From: Elysia chlorotica
Lineage: Eukaryota > Mollusca > Gastropoda > Plakobranchidae
Length of the DNA stretch: 64,000 nucleotides
Assembly (NCBI GenBank): GCA_003991915.1
Contig: RQTK01001120.1
Coordinates: 10,916-74,915 of the forward strand
Direction of reading: 5' to 3'
In this document: positions 51,964 to 64,000 of the stretch, in pieces
Layout: every line of letters starts with the position of its first letter
Numbering within the stretch: position 1 is the first letter of the stretch
The notes under the pieces: model-generated
Told to the model about the DNA's origin: nothing
The model's database searches: none
The model's input: the letters and a program-made list of their open reading frames with translations, nothing else
Program-made: the position numbers and the translations under genes

Positions 51964-54900
51964 ATCCGCAGTCATGAGCCAAGATAGTGCAGCTACAGCC
52001 AAAGACAAAGCTCCCTCCACATTATTGAAGAGAAGCAGCAACCAAAAGATGGTTTTGAAAGAAAAAGTTGTTCAGATATATGAAGCTTTTTTTCATGTAA
52101 GATTTTAAAGAGTTCATTGAAAAAAAAATAATCTGCTGATTGAAGATTTATTTTTGTTTATTATTTTGATCATGCAAGGTTTTAGATTTTTCCCAAGAAT
52201 TGTAATCACAATTGATTTTTTTCTTCTAAGATTTAAAGATGCATCTCAATCTAGACCATTTTTAAATACGAGTTTTGATAAAGCTTAAAATGCAGGTTTC
52301 AAGGGTTTCTTATAAAAAAAAAATTGTTAAAAAAGAGAAGAAATATATGCTTGAAGATAGAAATTTCCTGTCAAATTATTATGTAATTACTAGGACACAA
52401 TAAACATGTTAAAATTTTTGTTTACTCAAAAACTATAAATGATTTGGTTTTGTACTTGAAAATATATATACTCACATAGATGCTGGAAGATTCATAAACA
52501 CAAGCAAAAAAGAAGGAAGACAACAAGTATAATCAATCGCTATCTTTTTTCCTTCTTGACATTGATTTGTGAGTACCAAACACTTTGTCCAAATTCAGCT
52601 CATTCCCTTTTCTCAACCAAAAAGAATCTGTTTTCTATATCTTTCTACAGGGTGAAGATCCCTCAGTGTCTAATCCAAATTTCTGGGATGAACTCTTTCT
52701 ATTGAAGGTAATAAATCATCAAATTAATAATAAATTGAATTTCAAAATATTCACAGAGATCATATTTCTCAGAACTGAACATGATTGCAATGATGATATA
52801 CAATATATGTGTAAATACAGTCTGAGAGAAAAAAAAATCGAAGCAAAGCATTTTTTTGTTTGTTTGTTAAAGAGCCTTCTTTCAAGTCAGAACTCAAAAC
52901 ATTTGCATAGTGCTCCTACTTTCATATTTTCGATGAAAATATAACCTTCCAAACTGCCTCTGAGTTTCATGCTCAAGAACACTAGTTTCTGTGGGTTAAC
53001 GATTGCACTGATGATTTGTATGGACATTCGTAATGAGGTTTGTCCCCTATCAGCATCAGTGTGTGAGATAAGTCTTCATCTATTCAATTTTGTTATGCTT
53101 GGTGGACATTTATTTGAAGTTCAGAAAAAGCATCATCTAGATCATCTTGTTGGAAGATAATATCAAGCAATCCACGAATTAAACAAGTATCCTGACCATA
53201 TTAATGAAGTGGCTTAAAAAAAAAAAGGATAAAATGGATTAGGGGATCAAATGCCTGAATTACTTGTCACAAAATCATCCACATCTTAATTCTGTAACAG
53301 TAAAGCAAAATATGACCAGATTTCCATGGTGTGCATCTAGCTATTTGAAATATGGCGCATTCTCTGATGCTGATGACAATATTTAGTTTTGAAGAAAGAT
53401 GGTAATTTTGACGTTTAAAAAATCTGCAGGAGACAAATGTTTCCCTAACAAATTATTAAAGTACTGGTAAGAAAGAATAATAGAACAAAATGCAGGATTT
53501 AAAATGTTCATATTTTTTTTCTTTTTATTATTTCCAGGTGAACACCCAGTTCATTGAGTCAGAGATTGACAAGCTCAGTGGCGAGAGTCTCAACAATCTG
53601 AAGGTTTGAAACTATCTTTTTTTTTCTCCAGGATTGTATTGTCATTAACTTATGTTTTTTTCTAAAGCCAAAATTTACATGATGGGCTGGGAAAGCAAAC
53701 AAGGTTATTGCCCCCCGCCCTCCCTCCCTCCTCAAAAGTCAAATAGAGTAGTAGCTCCACTGCTACCAAGCCTATTGCATGATTATTTTCTTAGGAAGCT
53801 ATTACTTGTATGCACCAGATGTACAGTGGTCTCCGCCTAAGAACTCTCAGTTTAAAAATCCACTCCGTCTTGAGTTCAGATCAATTGGTTTAACATCAGC
53901 ACTGTATAGGCTATATTGATTTATATTGATTATATGGAATTTCGTTGCAGTTTCTGAACATGTTTTTTATTTTTTAGTAGACGGGGATTGTTGACCCCGT
54001 GCCCAAACCCAATATGGCCTCAACCTTTATGCCTTTCTGGCTTGGGGGACTGTACCAACGGCAAGGTGTCACTCTTTGTGAGGGAACATCTTTTATGCCT
54101 TTCTGGCTTGGGGGACTGTACCAACGGCAAGGTGTCACTCTTTGTGAGGGAACATCTTCAAACTTGGAACCAAAAGCTTAGATCTCAAGCCCAAAAGATT
54201 CTACTTTTGCTAGACAATAATGTAGTGCTCATCCAACTGACATAGATCTGTCAAACATCGACATTGTTTTTCTGCTGCCAAATACTTCAAGTGTCACTCA
54301 GCCTATAGATTCAAGCGTCAATAAACACTTTAAATCACACTACTGCTGCATGATGAAAAGTAGGCTCATATCAGAACTAGATGCAAATGACAGCAAAAAA
54401 GCAGCAGATGCGGTAAAAAATATAAATTTGCTTGATGACTGGTCAGCAGTCAAACAAGAATTTCTTAGAAACAATTGTAAACTGATACAGAAAAGGAGGT
54501 TTCTGCAGTGATCAAGCTCCACATGAGATTCGAGAAGAGGAATTACAATCGCCAACAACCTTTCATCAGAACAAATCTATGTTCCGGTGAACCAAAATGA
54601 CAATCTTGAGGCCTGTGGAGAGTTGACAAATGCTCAAACAGCGGCTGTTGTTAAAGGACCAAAGGAAGAGAGGACTGATAAAGACGAGGAAGAAATTTGC
54701 ATCACAGAACCAACAAACCAGGAGCTATTGCAATCACACAGCAGTTGAAAAGAAGTTTACAAAAAACTTCATGACAATAAGAAGCAAAGTATAATTGATC
54801 AGTTCTTTTGTACATACTACAGAGGAGGGAGAGTACAGTCTAAAGCCACTGGGGTTACTTGGCATTAAGCCACTGGGGTTACTTGGCATTCTTGGTACGA

Positions 54901-57900
54901 TTTTACTCAGTAACGCCTCTTTACAAAAAATGTAAGAACCCTCTTTTTGTGTCTCAAAAGGCGGGTATTGCAATAACATCACGTTTTTATTTAGATTTTA
55001 TGTAACATTAATTTGATTCCGCTTTACTTATTTTTGCTTGCAGGACAACTTCAACCTCCTGTTTTACCGAGCTTTCAACCTCCTGTTTTACCGAGCTTCT
55101 CAAGCCTTGGCAGGAGACAACAACATCAGGAAAATCAATGCTCTTCATGTAAGTTGATGGTTTGGATTATGAAGGAAGACCTTTTGATTATAGTTTGATC
55201 TTGACTTGGTCAACCAATAACCGCAATAATAATCGATGGAAAGCAATCCTATGAAGTTGAGAGCAATTCACTGCTGCATAGTTTTGTTTTATGTTAAAGT
55301 TACAATTACACTTAGATTGATGTAAGTAGGAGGATTTTTTTAATTAATGAAAGAAATCTATAGATTTGTTTGTTTTGTTTGATATCATAAGGTTTATGAT
55401 GCAAAGGTCTCCATTGTCATGATTTATATTTCAGACATTATGTGCACTAGTACGGGGAATTTTTAGGAAAAGTCATGGAAATTGTGGCTTTGATGTCATC
55501 AATCTGCTGATTGGTTTTGATTCTGTTCAGACATTATGTGCACTAGTACGGGGAATTTTTAGGAAAAGTCATGGAAATTGTGGCTTTGATGTCATCAATC
55601 TGCTGATTGGTTTTGATTCTGCTGAATCTGTCATGCAGGTTGGTGTTTTATTGAAATCATATGTTTAAGGATACCTTATTTGGTGTGTGATTGCTAGGGA
55701 TTGCTGGCCTTGGTGTTAGCAATAGAAACATCTAAATAACTAATGATTAGCTGCCAACCAATACATAAAATACATATTTAGTAAGTATTTGACTTCCCAA
55801 GTGTGTCCGCCTTTATCATGATTGAAAAAATAGGTATTTGACAGTATCTAGCTAAAAATTGGGTGTCCCCTCCATTACTCATTGCTTGCTGCCATTTTCG
55901 CCAAGAACGCCCGGTTATCCCAGCTGTTTACTGGGCCCATTCACGTTTGAAACGCCTCATAAGTAGGTCCTGTCCTTTGTGACACAGGGATTGGCCAAGC
56001 CTCAAATTAACTTGTAAGACTAATCGTTCACACACATTTTTTTCCCCGTAAAAATGTAAATAGTGTAGTGCTATAGGGGCAATTATCTTCTGCCGATCTG
56101 TCCATCCGGGAATCCCCTGGCTTTGATTACTGAAGCTAAGGTCCCAACCGAGTGCATCCGTCTTATTTTGTGTCTATATTTAACATAGAAATGGATGCCC
56201 TACATTAATGCTCTTCTACTGGTTAATTAGGAGGCAAAGCAAAAGACGATATTGGGAACATAGAATTTATCAACACTGCGAGACATATGAAGAATTCCAT
56301 TATTTACTGGAAGAGGTTTTAAACTAAAAGAAAAATTGTTTGTCCTACCTTAGGGGTTCTGTATTCAAATACTGTATTTTTTTTTTAAAGAATAAGATCA
56401 TTGTGACGGTTTGAAGATTGTGTCACTGGTTTTCCCTTTAGTTGGTGTTGTCTGTGTGTTATTTTTTAAATAAAAAATACTCCCATGTTTGTATACTGTT
56501 CTATGTCTAAAACAGCACAGGGAAAGCGAAAGGTGATATCGCGGGGGAAAGTTGAAAAGTGATACTTCTAGCATCGCATCGGTGGAGAAGTGTGCACCAT
56601 TTTCTATTATAGAAACTTAAAGTTCTGTTTAAGTCAATAGCTGAACCTAATAAGCTTGGCCATTTGGCTAAGTTTACAGTGACTAGTTTTTCTTCTAAAT
56701 CAATTATGTTTTGTATGTTACGGTATTTTAGTCGTAAATTTACTTTTGAATATTTCATACAAGAAGGGCACATAGGACATTTCGGATATTGATTGATTTG
56801 AGAAACCGTTCAAGCCATTAGACCTATTAAAGAACTCTTGGTCGTTCTAAACAAAGCAAACAGCAGTGGAAGGGGCACAACTTGTCTCAATGCATTCTTC
56901 TTCTTAGGTTTTATTTACCAGTATATAATTTCCTTTTTTTTTTTAATTAGAGATTTGAATGTACTACAAGACTATAATTATTTGCTATATAATAATACTT
57001 AAACATTATTATTGTCAATAGAAAGTCTGAAGTCAGATTTTGCTTGTTTATCTCTCTTTGCCTTTTTCCTCAGTCTTTGATAGAAAGCATCAATGTATTG
57101 TTGACGGGTGATGGACCAACCAATCTGAAGCAGCTGTCTCTGAAATTCATGTTGGTGCTGGTTACGGTAAGCTTGGCCTAGTTAAAAAGGGGAGAAAAGT
57201 AATGTCAAAGTCTGAAGAAGTTTTCATTCCTGTTATTCAGCTCTGTTGGTCAATTTATGGCTGTGTGCAGACTTTTTTTTACAGTGTTACAAATAATAAT
57301 AAAAAGTCTCAAGATTGAAGACCTGCAATTCTTTTATTTGCTTACAACTAACTTCATCCCCACTTTATGTATACGTGTAAACCAATATAATATAAGTTGT
57401 TTTTGCTGCATTTAATACAATTAAAATAAAACACTTTTATGATACAGTGTTAGTGTTGAGGTGAAAATAAAAAGTTAATCTTGATTAAGGCTCCCTTCAC
57501 TAATAAGAGCCCAATTAATGGGCTAGTTTTTCATCATCTACACTAGCTTTATAAAAACTGATTTTAAAAGGTCTGATAGTTGTTTCTTTTAATCTGCATG
57601 AGGTCATGTTACACATGGTTTTTGCAATGGTAATTCTAACAGACTGTTTAAATAGCAAATGCCTGTCTATAAGAATGTAAATTGACTTGTAATTGATATC
57701 TTCAAGTTGTTTATGCTTTTCAAGTAAAGATTTTGAAACTTATTTAAAGCCAGAAGGACATTAATCCAATTTATGGTGTGCTTTTTTCTTCATCAGGCCA
57801 CTGACAATATCAGTCAGAACACCCTTCTTGAATATTTGCTCATAAACAGTGTGTTTGAGTCTCTTGTACAGGTTAGTGTTCTCGAATAGTTTGGTGTAAG

Positions 57901-60900
57901 TGTGAGTAAAACAGATTTTCATATCTATATATATGTTTGATAGATCTAAATTCTAGATCTAGTATCAAATTCAGCACCTTCAGTTTGTCATTACTACCAG
58001 TTCCACCACACAACCACTAGCCTAGATTTAGATCTACAGCAGTACATGAGCAAAGGCCAACTCCTTGGCTAGAAGTAGAACGACTTTCACCATCGCTTAT
58101 AAGACCTTTTGATTATAGTTTGATCTTGACTTGGTCAACCAATAACCGCAATAATAATCGATGGAAAGCAATCCTATGAAGTTGAGAGCAATTAAATTTT
58201 TTAACCTATTTCACTGCTGCATAGTTTTGTTTTATGTTAAAGTTACAATTTATATCTTTTGGAAGATTCCTGGATATTTTACTTAGATTTTCGATGTAAG
58301 TAGGAGGATTTTTTTAATTAATGAAAGAAATCTATAGATTTGTTTGTTTTGTTTGATATCATAAGGTTTATGATGCAAAGGTCTCCATTGTCATGATTTA
58401 TATTTCAGACATTATGTGCACTAGTACGGGGAATTTTTACTGCTTGGATGAACTGCTGTGAAAAAATGAACATATTATTTGAAAATGATTATTTACAACA
58501 TAAAAACCTTTTTTAATGCAAATCTTAATTATAATTGAGCAGAATACATCTATTTAACAGTATCTATGTTTATATTTATTCATTCATTTTTTGTACGTGT
58601 AGTCATTTTTATGTATTATTTTTAACGTTTACACAGTTTAATATTAATGATAATGCTTTATTTGTATCTGGTTGTACTTAGGAAAAAGCAAACATTGCTG
58701 CTCTCATTATTACCATTAATATGAATAGATCAAATGGCACTTTGTGGAATTAAAAAAATATATTTTCATGTGCTGATTTTGATGCCAGATACTGGGCTGT
58801 CGCACCATTGGACCAGTTTTAGGCCATGACGCTGTTCTTTTGTTGACATTACTGGTGCAGTATCGGAAGTATGAGGTGAGTACTGCATTCTGAAATGTTT
58901 GGGTTCAAACCTGAAATAATAAAGGGTACTACTACTAGTTCATTTTTTTTCAACAACTATGGAATGTCTTTTCTTTACATTTTTTATTTTGAGTTGTCTA
59001 TTTTTCATTTTGAAGCACTTTTTTTATTGCTCATAAACAAGCTTTAAGCACCATCTTTTTTTTGGTAAAAAAAAAAAAAGCGTTTTATAATTGTTAACAA
59101 ACTTTATGAGTACATGTGGTTGAATATTTAAAAAAATATTTTTATTCATCTCTGTGTCTAGTCTGCGAATCCTTACGTTGTGAAGCTGTCCATTTTGGAT
59201 GATGAACTGGCCTTGACTGTGAGTACTTAATATATTCTAAAATTTTAAATGTAGACTTTTGGGAAGTGTTTTGCAGAACTAAATCTTTCTTGAACATTTT
59301 ATTGCACCCTTCTCAACATCCTTAAGCTGAAGTTTTAAAAATACTAAATATATATAGTGATTGTTTTAAAGGCTAATACCTTAAGAAAATGAAAATTGGA
59401 GGAAAAGCTAAATAGTATCTCCAATTTATTTACTCTTTATGTATTTTTAAATGATCTGATATTCCTCGTGAAATTTGGTCTACATGATTTACAATGACAA
59501 ATTATTAAAGTTAAAGATTGGCTAAAAATATACATACTGATAGTGATATGAAAATTATGATTAGCCTATTTCTTTCAATTAAGTTCTAATTCACTCAGGA
59601 TTGTCTTAGATTGTCAGGATTGAATTAAAATGTTTTTACAGGGAATACCATGCCTCCGGTGCTTTTAATATATTCTTTACTAAACATAAAAACTGTTTGT
59701 CAAATCTTCCTATATTTTTTGTTTTTTTTTGTTTTTTTTTTGTTACAGGGCTATGCACAGATTGTGTCAAATCTTTTGTCAGAATTCAACAGGTATGAGC
59801 TTCAAAATCTAATAAGTCAACTTTCAATTTTTTGATTTATGAATATCTCCAGCTCTTTATTCAGAAGAAAAATCTTGATAGAATGTCGTAACTCATTGAT
59901 ATGTTATTCAAAAACATGTTAACGATTTTTAAGAATGCAGAGTTTTTCAATTTTCATTAAAATTTGTTTTTCACATTAGTTATCACTGAAAATGTAAAAT
60001 ATGAATTTATGTTTTACCTCAAATACTATGAATTCCTATTTCTTATACTTTGTTTTTTGTTTTTTAGAGACTATGAAAATCAGAGTGAGGAGCCTTCAAC
60101 GGGATGGTTCTCAGCACTTGCAAACATGGTAAACATCAGATGCACAGCAACAAATAAACAACAAAAAAAAACTTTCAAAAATGTTTACTGACATTTTAAT
60201 CTTAATTTATTTTCTTCTCCTAAGGTTTAAAAAATTGTAATAAAAAACTTTTCTTTGTTTTTTTCAGATCCAATAACATTTATAAGCTTTTTTTGTCCCT
60301 TCTTTAGAGGATGCTATACACCCGACATCATTTGCTGTCAATTCCATGAAAGGCCATTGTTAACACATATAGTGAATGCTTCATTGTCAATAAGTGTATA
60401 TAATTAATTTACTTAGTTATCACTCAAAGAGCATGTGAATAAAATTTAAGTCTTAGTTCTCTACAGCAAATTGATTATTTTTATCTTTATATTCCAGGTG
60501 GGAAGCATGTTTGTTGCAGAGGAGAAAAAGATGGAATTAATGAGGTGAAAATTTAGATTTGATTTAAATCTAAATATCTTTATTCTTTCTTGAACATGTT
60601 TATGTGCCTGCTTTTGACTGAACTGAATTTTGCGTCAAATATAAACTATTCTTTGATTAAGGTAAAAAATATTCCCATTGTTTTTAGATAGGCGTATAAG
60701 GTATGAATTAAATGAGTCTATTTCATTTAATTTTTTTTCTTCTTCAGGGCAAATGATTCTTTACTGCTTGCATTGTATGAGGCGACTCATCTGAACAGAA
60801 ATTTTATTACAGCTTTGACGCATGTAAGTTAAAGGTTTTAAGGCATGCCTTTGGGTACAAATTGTATTCTGTAAATCTAATTTGATATCTGAAAAACTTT

Positions 60901-63655
60901 CATTTTTGTATTGTAAGTTTTTTTTTTCATTATCTTCTCTTTTTTTTATAGATACTGAAACCAATTTCATTTTTAACAGTTTGTTAAATTTATTTCATAA
61001 TTTTGAACAAATAAAAAATTAAAAGCTTGTCTTTATTTTGTACCCCAGTCCCACACTCCCACTCCAGCTACGACACCTCCAACCTCTCCAACAATTACTC
61101 CTTCAACGGCCACACCATCTGAAGGTAAATGGTTGCAGTATTCTCCTTAAACATCAAGACTAATCTCTTTTAGGCTCTTTTTAGAAATGTTTAAAAAATG
61201 TTTAGTGACCTTAATCAATTTAACGCTAGATCAGGTCCAATATCTATGGCATTATTGAGTGATTCATACTTTATGGTTAAAAAAAAAAAAATTGAAATCT
61301 CTATTTTTGAGTGGAAGTTTTCAAATGGTCATTAAGAAAACCTTTTAAATTATGTTCATTTGATTACATAATAACTAATGTTGTAGGCCCACAAATATTC
61401 AAAATAAACGTTTCTGATTTTTGAAGACTAGCCAAATCGCCCTTTTGGGAAGAATCAATCATATATAAATGATTATCCAAGTTTTTAAAGAGATTTACTT
61501 GTTTTGATTAATGTCCTTGATAGTTTAATGTATTTGTTTTAATATGGAAAATTAGTCAGTTGATTGTTTAGAATAAAAAACTTTATGAACTTTATCAGCG
61601 TTTGTCCATACCAATGCGCAGACAAAAATTCCAGCCCAGCTCAAGATCGACCAGCCAGCCCTGTCCCAACTTCAGTGACGACACAGCCAACTAATCTGTT
61701 GGTGACCTTTCTACAGTACAGCTCAATAGTGACACAGGAGACCAAGGGTAAAGAAGGCTGACGGGTCTAGATTCCTGATTCTTCTTTTTTTTTCCATTTC
61801 AAATCATAGCCCGTATAACGATTGAAAAGTTAATGATTATGCTATTTGAACATTATATTCTTCTTTTAGCTATGGCGTGAATCACTTCATGAACCACTTA
61901 GAAGACCATCACATACTCACAGATTCACAAGACGGATTCAGAAGTAAACGATCCTGCGAAACACGGCTCCTAACAACATGTAAAACGAAAAACGGAAAAC
62001 AGATGCCATCCTATTATATTTCCGCAAAGCATTTGATAAAGTTCACCACCAAACTCTGCTAAAAAAAGTATGGTATAACGGAATACATGACAAATTGCTA
62101 CAATGGATCGGCGACTTCCTGACAGACAGAAAACAAAGAGTAGTGGTTATTTGGAAAAAGTCAAACCCGACCCTAATATTATCTGGAGTACCACAGAGCA
62201 CTGTGCTTGGACCACTCTTATTCATGGTCTACATCAATGACTTGAATGAAAGAATATCAGTAGGAACAAAACTATGGCTCTTTGCCGATAACAGTTTCTT
62301 ATACTGAACAATTTTTCTGTGATATTATCCGACAATTTTCCGTGAAATTTCAAACTGCTTAAAACTTTTACTCCAATCAAATTTCCGTTGAAAATGATTA
62401 GAAGTGGGCATCATAATCTTCAGCGGAAATCTGTGATTTTGACCGGATCGCTACTTTTTCCACGTTTTCCTCCTTTTCTTCAAAGTATGCAAATCACAGA
62501 ATTTCCCTTTGAGCGGTATCGACATGAAAACATCATGTCATCTGATCTGACCCATTTGCGAAATTAATGAATCATCGGAAACAACTCAAGTCGCAGGTGG
62601 TTTTTTTTTAACGGTACGATCGGGCCTGTGTGGGAGAAAATTTAATGTGTAACTGCACCACAATGCAAATCGCCGAAATTAACCTTTGAGCGGTATCGAT
62701 ATTAGGTCTAACGTGTCAACCAATTAGACCCGTGTCTGTTAAATCAATGCGATAATGCGACTATATGTATCCTTCAAAGGCCTAAATAGTCTGGCGAAAT
62801 TACACCATGGATGGCATCAAACCAAATGAAAAGAAGCCCTCAAAATTCACTTTACTTCAGTCAAGAGTAGATCCATATTACATTCATTTATTCCATCGGT
62901 GCTAAGACATTGGAACACGCTCTCTAGTCCCATAAAGAACTCGAAAGATCTGGAGACTTTTAAAAACTGTAAATAGCTGAGGAGTCTTCAAGCCTGAAGT
63001 TTCAGCTATAATGGGAGAAGAAGAAAAATCTATTTAATGATTAAAATCATATCTTTCTTATTTTAACTATCCAGTGAATTCAATAAGATGTTTGCAGTTT
63101 GGCAGTTCATACACATACCAAAATGTTTTTGACATATTTGTATGGATAGCTGAGGGAACTATTGACTTTTCACTGTTGGGTAAAAGTTAATGATATTCTT
63201 TCTGACCAATTTTTTGATGTGCTGCATGTAAAGATCTCACAACCATCCTATAAATTTTGCTCCCAGATTTGACTAGGTACAACAATGCCAAGCTCTGTCT
63301 CATCATCCTCACCTGTATTGCTGAGGTAATGATCAAATTTTCTTTGAATCCCTATTTTATTTATTTAAAAAAAAATGTTTGTTTGACTTGATTTTTGTGT
63401 GTATTTGTAATTTGTTTAGTATTTTTATGCCCATTTTAACATTTTCTTTAGTTTTCACCTTTGTAAAGCTCAGGTAACTTTAGTTTTACCCGTAGCTTTT
63501 TTTTGTTTTGGTGTAGACAGTAAGCTGGAAAGTTATGTTGTGCAAGTTTCGGGTAATGTTGAAAATATTTCTCTACTGATTGTTTTCAGGATCAGTATGC
63601 AAACTCCATCATGCATGATGTCAACATGACTTTTAGGGTGATGCTGCACAAAATG
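51964..63655 (+). CDS. ARMH3: Armadillo-like helical domain-containing protein 3, 5' seventeen exons
   Basis: Exons: 51,964-52,096 (ATG 51,974); 52,651-52,707; 53,538-53,603; 55,044-55,148; 55,435-55,638; 57,074-57,166; 57,797-57,871; 58,789-58,875; 59,162-59,218; 59,749-59,792; 60,068-60,128; 60,498-60,544; 60,748-60,823; 61,049-61,124; 61,622-61,747; 63,267-63,325; 63,590-63,655. All are AG/GT with matching phases, 474 codons as assembled, with the 3' third beyond the window. Matches to vertebrate ARMH3 (C10orf76) are strong: KEKVV, FWEELFL-like [75 protein letters not shown]. The vertebrate protein is a cytosolic helical-repeat factor recruited to Golgi membranes through GBF1 that supports PI4KB activity; conservation of that role is inferred. 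Exons 4 and 5 carry in-frame tandem duplications. Introns hold a pogo/Tigger relic (3), a copied junction (7) and a LINE (15). Confidence 0.95.
53985..54748 (+). mobile_element. pogo/Tigger-type DNA transposon relic (transposase C-terminal half)
   Basis: In ARMH3 intron 3, same strand. It encodes [23 protein letters not shown] (second catalytic Asp), [20 protein letters not shown] (third catalytic Asp), then [13 protein letters not shown] and an acidic tail ending QELLQSHSS and a TGA at 54,746. This is the DDE_1 (CENP-B/jerky-like) arrangement. Stops and shifts interrupt it and the N-terminal half is absent. A 66-bp segment within it is tandemly repeated (54,026 and 54,092). Confidence 0.75.
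54026..54157. repeat. 66-bp tandem duplication in transposon relic
   Basis: Two essentially identical 66-base copies beginning TTTATGCCTTTCTGGC at 54,026 and 54,092. Confidence 0.9.
54846..54894. repeat. 24-bp tandem duplication
   Basis: AAGCCACTGGGGTTACTTGG occurs twice in succession in ARMH3 intron 3. Confidence 0.9.
55044..55148 (+). CDS. ARMH3: ARMH3 exon 4 with 24-bp in-frame duplication
   Basis: The eight codons for FNLLFYRA occur twice in direct succession. Vertebrate ARMH3 has a single copy at this point, so this exon is 35 codons where 27 are expected. The reading frame is kept. Confidence 0.85.
55435..55638 (+). CDS. ARMH3: ARMH3 exon 5 with 96-bp in-frame duplication
   Basis: The first 96 bases ([20 protein letters not shown] onward, 32 codons) repeat exactly from 55,531. 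The repeat ends in TTCAG, so the second copy also has a usable acceptor. Starting at 55,531 gives 36 codons, exactly the vertebrate exon length; starting at 55,435 gives 68. Confidence 0.85.
58101..58439 (+). repeat. Displaced copy of ARMH3 intron 4 / exon 5 junction
   Basis: Matches 55,176-55,465 almost base for base, including the acceptor TTATATTTCAG and the first 31 bases of exon 5, but lies in intron 7. It contains two short segments absent from the 55-kb copy (after AGAGCAATT and after TTACAATTT). The copied exon piece breaks off at 58,439 and is not a usable exon. Confidence 0.85.
61866..62986 (+). mobile_element. CR1/Jockey-like LINE remnant in ARMH3 intron 15
   Basis: Sense orientation. 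61,866-62,306 encodes reverse transcriptase parts: [14 protein letters not shown], then [15 protein letters not shown] (motif A), [32 protein letters not shown] (motif B) and LFADNSFLY, where the catalytic FADD is altered to FADN. About 62,866-62,986 encodes the usual ORF2 end ([27 protein letters not shown], stop). A frame change near 62,000 and the altered active site show it is dead. The middle, 62,310-62,760, is other sequence. Confidence 0.85.
62310..62760. repeat. Unidentified segment interrupting the LINE
   Basis: Not LINE-like in any frame. The phrase CTTTGAGCGGTATCGA occurs twice (near 62,507 and 62,686), each preceded by a similar ATGCAAATC..GAAATT context, so the segment has an internal direct-repeat structure of about 180 bases. 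Confidence 0.45.
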
Positions 63656-64000
63656 GTAAGAATTATGAAGAAATCAGTTTGTTTAATAATGCTTATACAG
63701 AGCTGCCAATCACCCTGCATTTGGTGGGACAGTCCCGCCTTTTGATACCTTGTCCTGTCCTCAAAATGAAAAATGCAGTTTTGTCTCGCTTTAGTGTCGA
63801 AGCCGCATGCTTTCGATGATTTTCGATCCTGGATTGTAAACTACACTTTTACAGTTTTGTTTATTTTTGCGCAGCCTGATGTTTGTCATACCATTAATTT
63901 TAGTAACAAAGAGAAAATCACCTTGGTTCTAAATATAATCCTAAGTCTAGACCAGACCAAAACATCATGTTATTCCGATGTATAACAAATGTCTGGGTTC
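63656..64000 (+). other. Start of ARMH3 intron 17
   Basis: Runs from the donor ATG|GTAAGA to the window end. The next expected coding exon is not present. Confidence 0.7.

Noticed and set aside
58409-58439. An extra ARMH3 exon in intron 7
   Set aside because: It is the first 31 bases of exon 5 carried by a displaced duplicate. No donor follows in frame, and the family protein has no such insertion here.

Overview
The window is animal nuclear DNA, most likely from a mollusc and probably a heterobranch gastropod. Genes are intron-rich with consensus GT/AG sites, there is abundant CT/GA, AAT and GTA microsatellite DNA, tRNA-derived SINEs and Jockey/CR1-type LINE pieces recur, and clusters of the palindrome AGATCT are scattered throughout. 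The lineage is an inference. The sequence is AT-rich, and exons stand out as islands of higher GC and open phase.

Four host genes can be supported. (1) On the minus strand, 19,741 to 7,260, eight exons join in perfect phase into a 390-residue predicted protein. It has a signal peptide, one sushi (CCP) domain, a cysteine-poor middle, a GCC2/GCC3 (ephrin-receptor-like) cysteine module and a hydrophobic C-terminus that looks like a GPI-anchor signal. I do not recognise a named orthologue. (2) On the minus strand, 32,411 to 31,953, a small secreted C-type lectin is encoded in one coding exon. (3) On the minus strand, 47,430 to about 44,932, lies LRP2BP (Sel1/TPR repeats). (4) On the plus strand, 51,964 to beyond the window end, lie seventeen exons of ARMH3 (C10orf76 family, a Golgi GBF1/PI4KB partner). 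Its 3' third is off the window. LRP2BP and ARMH3 are head to head and may share a promoter region near 49 kb.

Layout: 1-7.2 kb, AT-rich flank with a foldback element and a SINE. 7.2-19.8 kb, the sushi/GCC gene, whose large third intron holds an LTR-element fossil, a Jockey-like LINE and a 455-base assembly gap. 19.8-31.9 kb, repeat-rich intergenic DNA with a LINE 5' piece, a perfect 66-bp inverted repeat, SINEs and a 0.9-kb minisatellite. 31.9-32.4 kb, the lectin. 32.4-43.9 kb, mostly featureless AT-rich DNA with microsatellites and one weak exon candidate. 43.9-47.4 kb, a LINE fragment and LRP2BP. 47.4-51.9 kb, the head-to-head spacer. 51.9-64 kb, ARMH3, with a pogo/Tigger transposase relic and a CR1-like LINE in introns.

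The most unusual signals are the unnamed sushi/GCC gene, a cluster of exact short tandem duplications in and around ARMH3 exons 4 and 5 (two of them in frame inside exons) together with a displaced copy of the intron 4/exon 5 junction in intron 7, a foldback element built of small palindromes, and a perfect 66-bp inverted repeat.
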